From contig LODT01000041.1 of assembly GCA_001606155.1 (NCBI GenBank), forward strand, positions 310,001-374,000: 64,000 nt of DNA. The letters are read 5' to 3'. A model generated the notes under the pieces. The model worked only from the letters and a program-made list of their open reading frames with translations, was not told the origin of the DNA and made no database searches. Within the stretch, counting starts at the first letter, position 1. Every line of letters starts with the position of its first letter. A program made the position numbers and the translations under genes. The stretch is from Tieghemostelium lacteum (taxonomy: Eukaryota > Evosea > Eumycetozoa > Dictyosteliales > Raperosteliaceae). Shown here one piece after another: positions 60,753 to 64,000 of the stretch.

Positions 60753-61446
60753 TTATTTCTTGAATAAGAATGAAGCAATGTTAACACCCAATTGGATAAC
60801 GATTAAACAGAAGAAGATTGCTAACCATACTCTAATTGGTTCTTGATAATATTCACCACTTGACCAATACTGTGAGTGTGGGGTCTCGTATTTACCTGGG
60901 AATACACAGGTACGCATTTGACCTTTACCTGGGGTGTTATTGATACCATTATTACTGTAATCACACATTCTGCATTTACCATCAGTGCAAAAACCTTCCA
61001 CGTCAATAACAAGAGTGTTGTTACTCAAAGTGTTGGTATAGAACATGGCACATTTCAATGATGATGATACATTTTCATCAGTGAGTTCTGCACCTTCATA
61101 ATCAATACAGTCGTCACCAGCTTTAGTGAATTTCTTACAGGTACCTTGGGCATCTAAATCGATGTCATCACTACAGAATTCATTTAATTTACAGTCATTT
61201 GCGGATTTACATTCAACACAGATACTCATAGTACCATTACTGTTAGCAGGAACACAATAGTATTTGCTTGGACACTGTAAAGAAATGAAATTTTAAATTA
61301 TTAGTATTTGTTTGAAATAGGCATGGTAAGTGACGTCATTTCATATAAAGTATACAAACATCAGCAACAGTTTGACAGGTGGTATAAGCTTGAACAGCAC
61401 AAAGAGAGGCTAAAATTACAGCAATTAATAGTATGGATTTATTCAT
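60753..61446 (-). CDS. Cys-rich single-pass membrane protein, paralogue B
   Basis: Paralogue of the gene at 59685-60546, in inverted, convergent orientation about 205 bp away. Two exons, 61360..61446 and 60753..61274, GTTTGT donor, 202 residues. Signal peptide about 1-20 (ILLIAVILASLCAVQA). Shared pattern: CPSKYYC, ICVECKSANDCKLNEFCS, GTCKKFTKAGDDCIDYE, SSLKCAMFY, VEGFCTDGKCRMCDYS, MRTCVFPGKY and the C-terminal helix VWLAIFFCLIVIQLGVNIASFLF, also ending KK. It keeps one intron at the place of copy A's second intron but has lost, or never had, the other two. Codon use is more C-ending than its neighbours, which suggests higher expression than copy A. The function is unknown; a surface or endomembrane role is inferred. 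Confidence 0.83.
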
Positions 61447-61910
61447 TTTATGATTTGAAATAATTTAAATCTTAAGAATGGTTAAATATGATTGATGGAT
61501 AAAAAAAATTTTTAATTTTTAAATTTAAAAAATCTTGGCATCTAACGTTTTACAAAATGGTTCAAATAATGATTGTCAAACTGCCACTCGAAATTTGTGT
61601 ATATATTTGAAAATTAAATATGAAATAAACCACAAAGAAATCAAAAATCACACACTGTCACTGATATCCCCCCCCAACAAACAAAATTTTAAGGTGATTT
61701 AAATTTCATACCCAAATCCATTTTTTTTTCATATATTTTAATAAATCAAGAGATAATTTATTATAATATCAATATCAATAAATAATAAAATTAAATGAGA
61801 TATAGACCAATAGTTTCTTTATATAATATGATAAATAATATCATTTTATTTTTTTTTTTTATTTTTTTTGTATTTTTTTTGAATTCTTCTTAAAGAGATA
61901 CAAATCAATC
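61447..61910. other. divergent intergenic region, paralogue B / ndufa13
   Basis: About 465 bp of AT-rich DNA with T tracts near 61850-61880 immediately before ndufa13, as is common upstream of dictyostelid genes, and a C8 run at 61668-61675. No gene seen. Confidence 0.45.
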
Positions 61911-62430
61911 ATGTCAGGATTAAATTATAAACAAAGATGGGTACAAGATTTACCACCACCAGGTGGATATCCTAAATTAGAATATGGTAGAAAAATCCCA
62001 CCACCAATTTCAGGTTATTGGGTATTTGGAATTACATTTGCTATTATGGGTGTTGGTACAGTTATATTCTTTAACGATAAGATTGAGAGAATGTAAGATC
62101 ATGAGAGTAATCTACAACCACCTATACCAATAGTAGTAATAGTAGTAGTGGTAGTATATGTTACTAACAGATGTTTATGAAAATTTAGGAATCAAGAAAA
62201 AGAAGAAAAAAAGAGATTATCAATGATCTTACCAATTTTACAAGCAGAAAACGATATTAAGTATGTGACATAGAACAGAATTAGATTTTATCAATAATGA
62301 TATTAATACAATTTGAAATTATAGCTTTTTAGCATCATCACATCAAAATGTTTATACAACTAGATGGATGCCACCTCAAATCCAAAAGAGACAATTAACT
62401 CTATTACCAAAAGAATGGGGAAAAAATTAA
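61911..62430 (+). CDS. ndufa13: Complex I subunit NDUFA13 (GRIM-19)
   Basis: Accessory subunit of mitochondrial NADH:ubiquinone oxidoreductase. Three exons, 61911..62092, 62189..62260 and 62325..62430, give 119 residues. The start QDLPPPGGYPKLEYGRKIPP matches the conserved PPPGGY head. A single membrane helix (about 38-56, GYWVFGITFAIMGVGTVIFF) follows. The second exon gives MILPILQAENDI, matching the family's ALLPLLQAE. The tail VYTTRWMPPQIQKRQLTLLP matches the conserved TTRWVPP. Shorter than the animal protein (144), with a trimmed middle. Nuclear gene; no cleavable presequence expected in this family. Confidence 0.93.
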
Positions 62431-62623
62431 ATTTAATCATCGAATCATTTTATATATAGGTTAGAAATTGTAAGAAAGTATTAGGTTAATCAAAATAAAT
62501 AGTATTAATAGAAATATAAACAAAACATATTGAATATTCATGTAATGACAGGGAGAGAGAAGTAGAGGAGAAATAGAGAGATTTTGGAAAGGTAGGGGGA
62601 GAGGGGATATTAACTAAGAATTT

Positions 62624-64000
62624 TTATTTTACAAGAGGCATAATTTGATCAGAATCAACCAATTCAGCCTTTAACCGATTCAGATGAGGAATAACATCAT
62701 GATAGTCTGTAAACAAACCAAAAGAGACCAAAGAGAAAACTTGAAACTCAGTTTGTATCAATTCTTTTTTGGTGATGGAGAATTTCTTCTCAATGGCATC
62801 AAAGAGAGAGGCTAGAGATTCCAGTGCTTTAGAATCATTAAATTTGGCAGCCAACAATAGACAACAGACAGAGTACAATTTAAAATGTGGTTTAAAGATT
62901 TGGTTACGAATGATCATCTTCTCCAACAATACAAAAGCCAGTGCCAATGTGGATATATCCAAATCAGCAAGTAATGCAATCTTTTTGAGTTTTCTTTTGA
63001 TTTTTCTAATCTTGTACAGAGTGATACCAGTTTGTGGATTGATCCAAGTGTGTTTTTGTCTAAATTGTTCATTTAACTCCTCTTTAATGGCACCCTTTTT
63101 AATGAATGGAAATATAGAGACTTTGTAGGAGGGTAGGTTCATTACAGTACGATGTTTACCAGTTTTCAATTCGGCATTATCCAAAAACTTTGGATTGTAC
63201 TTTAACGGTACACCATTGATATCCACTTCATCGCCAATCAATGAACTATTAACAAAATTACTACCTAATAGATTGGCATATGATGTCTCTTTGATTAATG
63301 ATGATATTTGAGTTTTCAAATGACTGATATTGTCACCTGCATGATGGTGATGATGGTGACCTTCCATATGTGGACCACTTATTGTTAAAAGACTATCCTT
63401 TTCTCTTTTAGACATTGATTTCTTTGAGATTATTTTTCTACTTTCACCTTTGATCATTGAGAATACTGAAATTGGGTGACCACTTCCAGGTGTCACAAAA
63501 AATATTCTCTGATTTAATGATAGATTATAAGTATTATTATATTCTTCAATCGTTGAATTATTTCTTTTAGACGTCAGAGCATATACATTATCACTATGTG
63601 TATTAGTACCAGCTATATTAAGTGGTGGTATAGTTTGTATATTTGTTGCTGTTGTTGTTGTGGTAGTGACTGTTGTAGGATTTTGTAAACTATCTATATT
63701 AAGTAGAGGGTTTTGGTTCGGTGGAGGTATTTGGTGTTGAATATGATGTATCAGGTGTGGCTTATCTGTGTTAACATGTTGTGGTTGTTGTGGTTGCTGT
63801 TGAATTGGTTGTTGTGGTTGTGGATACTGTTTATCTATAACAGTTTGTTGTTGTTGAATTGGTTGTTGTGTAGGTGGTAGTGTATTTAATGACAATAGTG
63901 GTATTTGAGTATTTACATTGGTAGGATGATCTAATGGTTGCTGTTGTGGTGGTTGTTGCTGTTGTGAAATATTTCTAGGTGTGTTGGTAGGTAGTGATGG
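62624..64000 (-). CDS. CABLES-type cyclin-fold protein, 5' end outside the window
   Basis: Homologue of animal CABLES (CDK5/ABL1 enzyme substrate). About 458 residues are visible and the frame is still open at base 64000, so the start lies beyond the window. Gln/Pro-rich low complexity fills the first 130 visible residues. NQRIFFVTPGSGHPISVFSMIKGE matches the small CABLES block upstream of the cyclin fold. The C-terminal cyclin box is clear (LALAFVLLEKMII, VCCLLLAAKFND, LFDAIEKKFSITKKELIQTEFQVFSLVSFGL, HDVIPHLNRL). A His run (HHHHHH) occurs in the middle. Likely a CDK-linked adaptor; the partner is unknown. Confidence 0.85.
   Translation of the reverse strand, partial: PSLPTNTPRNISQQQQPPQQQPLDHPTNVNTQIPLLSLNTLPPTQQPIQQQQTVIDKQYPQPQQPIQQQPQQPQHVNTDKPHLIHHIQHQIPPPNQNPLLNIDSLQNPTTVTTTTTTATNIQTIPPLNIAGTNTHSDNVYALTSKRNNSTIEEYNNTYNLSLNQRIFFVTPGSGHPISVFSMIKGESRKIISKKSMSKREKDSLLTISGPHMEGHHHHHHAGDNISHLKTQISSLIKETSYANLLGSNFVNSSLIGDEVDINGVPLKYNPKFLDNAELKTGKHRTVMNLPSYKVSIFPFIKKGAIKEELNEQFRQKHTWINPQTGITLYKIRKIKRKLKKIALLADLDISTLALAFVLLEKMIIRNQIFKPHFKLYSVCCLLLAAKFNDSKALESLASLFDAIEKKFSITKKELIQTEFQVFSLVSFGLFTDYHDVIPHLNRLKAELVDSDQIMPLVK

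Overview
The window is nuclear DNA from a dictyostelid social amoeba. The signs are AT-rich intergenic DNA, short AT-rich GT-AG introns (about 45-110 nt, often GTAAGT or GTATGT donors), the standard genetic code, Asn/Gln/Thr/Ser/Glu homopolymer runs inside otherwise conserved proteins, a FNIP-repeat protein, and GPI-anchor-type surface proteins. No species can be named from the sequence alone.

I support 37 protein-coding genes (17 on +, 20 on -). Two are cut by the window edges: PRPF4 at the left and a CABLES-type cyclin-fold protein at the right. Many genes needed splicing to be read correctly. I rebuilt exons for SEM1, eIF2D, DHX37, RPL15, an eIF4E-family protein, an alpha-mannosidase, MBF1, ZFPL1, NSUN5, a DHHC transferase, PP1 inhibitor-2, a Rab24-like GTPase, a Na/K-type ATPase, RTF1, NNF1/PMF1, two Cys-rich paralogues and NDUFA13. 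I saw no tRNA or rRNA gene, CRISPR array or intact transposon.

Layout: 1-11.8 kb is mostly RNA, ribosome and proteasome housekeeping (PRPF4, SEM1, ADPGK, eIF2D, DHX37, RPL15, an RBR ligase). 12-18.3 kb is membrane proteins (GOST-type 7TM, ALG12, an orphan, an ammonium transporter). 18.6-30.3 kb holds a tail-anchored eIF4E-family protein, an alpha-mannosidase, a peroxisomal D-amino-acid/D-aspartate oxidase, an orphan, MBF1, TSEN34 and a THEM4-like thioesterase. 30.5-43 kb holds a subtilase, ZFPL1, a FNIP protein, NSUN5, a GPI protein, a DHHC transferase, inhibitor-2 and Rab24. 43-57.3 kb holds the P-type ATPase, GLE1, RTF1, FAN1, a GPI repeat protein and NNF1. 57.5-64 kb is the most lineage-specific part: a CAP-domain secreted protein, a 1.2 kb stretch with gene relics and duplicated palindromes, an inverted pair of Cys-rich membrane paralogues, NDUFA13 and CABLES.

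Neighbouring genes share no pathway in an operon-like way. Spacing is tight: eIF2D and DHX37 converge with 39 bp between stops, and RTF1 and FAN1 diverge with 72 bp between starts. No wholly new multi-gene system stands out. The best leads are the eIF4E-family protein with a C-terminal membrane tail, the PIP-box on FAN1, the frame discrepancy at the start of RTF1, tiny exons (4, 21 and 33 nt), and the 58.5-59.7 kb relic/palindrome region.
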